Part shown: piece after piece, positions 5,864 to 6,012 of the stretch
Position numbering within the stretch: the stretch's first letter is position 1
How the letters are laid out: the number at the start of each line of letters is the position of its first letter
Source: Deltaproteobacteria bacterium RIFOXYA12_FULL_61_11
GTDB taxonomy: Bacteria > Bdellovibrionota_F > JAHFAK01 > YA12-FULL-61-11
NCBI GenBank assembly: GCA_001799195.1
Contig: MGSU01000274.1
Span: forward strand, 1-6,012
Length of the DNA stretch: 6,012 nt
Reading direction: 5' to 3'
Program-made: the position numbers and the translations under genes
Notes under the pieces: model-generated
What the model was told of the DNA's origin: nothing
The model's database searches: none
What the model saw: only the letters and a program-made list of their open reading frames with translations

Positions 5864-5914
5864 AAAGGAAGGAAACACCAAGATTGTCAAACGGTAACCC
5901 TTCAGCATCGGTTT

Positions 5915-6012
5915 TCAGCCGACCATCCTGACAAACTCGGCGATGACCGCGACCAGGTCTTCGCTCTCGGCGGTGAGTACGAGAGAGCGGTAGCGCGGAT
6001 TGAGCGGTTCGA
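5915..6012 (-). CDS. C-terminal end of an unidentified protein (partial)
   Basis: The last 31 codons of a minus-strand gene enter from the right edge and stop at TGA (5917-5915). The readable end is EPLNPRYRSLVLTAESED, then LVAVIAEFVRMVG. It has a strand-then-amphipathic-helix character and high third-position G+C, and the other two minus frames look non-coding. That is too little to name a family. It lies 104 nt upstream of the DUF4160 start on the same strand, so the three genes could share a transcript, although the drop in G+C after this stop suggests a boundary between host DNA and an acquired pair. Confidence 0.55.
   Translation of the reverse strand, partial: EPLNPRYRSLVLTAESEDLVAVIAEFVRMVG

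Noticed and set aside
5885-5890. A perfect minus-strand TTGACA as a -35 for the DUF4160 unit.
   Set aside because: No -10-like hexamer lies 16-19 nt downstream; the nearest, TATGCT, is about 28 nt away.

Overview
This is a GC-rich bacterial window. A 60-base sample inside the large peptidase gene counts at 73% G+C. Four complete genes and one gene pair are well supported. An extracytoplasmic-function (ECF) sigma factor lies beside a membrane-anchored regulator whose soluble part resembles the ActD-like proteins I recall from myxobacteria. Together with the secreted S9 peptidase, this points to Myxococcota (former Deltaproteobacteria) or another high-GC Gram-negative group such as Acidobacteriota. 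The taxonomic guess is an inference and is not firm.

Left block, minus strand (44-2595). Reading from right to left, the order is ECF sigma factor, then its probable anti-sigma factor, then a DUF445 membrane protein. The sigma and anti-sigma genes overlap by 20 bases, and a perfect Shine-Dalgarno for the second lies inside the first, so they form a translationally coupled regulatory module. DUF445 follows after 121 bases on the same strand. It may be co-transcribed or have its own promoter.

Divergent spacer (2596-2786). These 191 bases separate the sigma gene from the plus-strand peptidase gene. They are rich in short perfect repeats. One 8-base element occurs once inverted and twice direct, and one direct copy is the ribosome binding site of the sigma gene. 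The upstream sigma-gene leader could therefore form alternative hairpins or bind a regulator.

Centre, plus strand (2787-5252). This gene encodes an 821-residue exported serine peptidase of family S9, closely resembling the glutamyl endopeptidase of plant chloroplasts. The catalytic triad is visible and the N-terminus carries a signal peptide.

Right block, minus strand (5254-6012). A compact two-gene unit, DUF4160 followed by DUF2442, ends one base from the peptidase stop codon. Its G+C is lower (47-60% in sampled stretches), and a 22-base dyad lies just upstream. It looks like an acquired small gene pair, and a toxin-antitoxin-like role is possible but unproven. The C-terminal 31 codons of another minus-strand gene run off the right edge.

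No RNA genes, insertion sequences or CRISPR arrays are seen.
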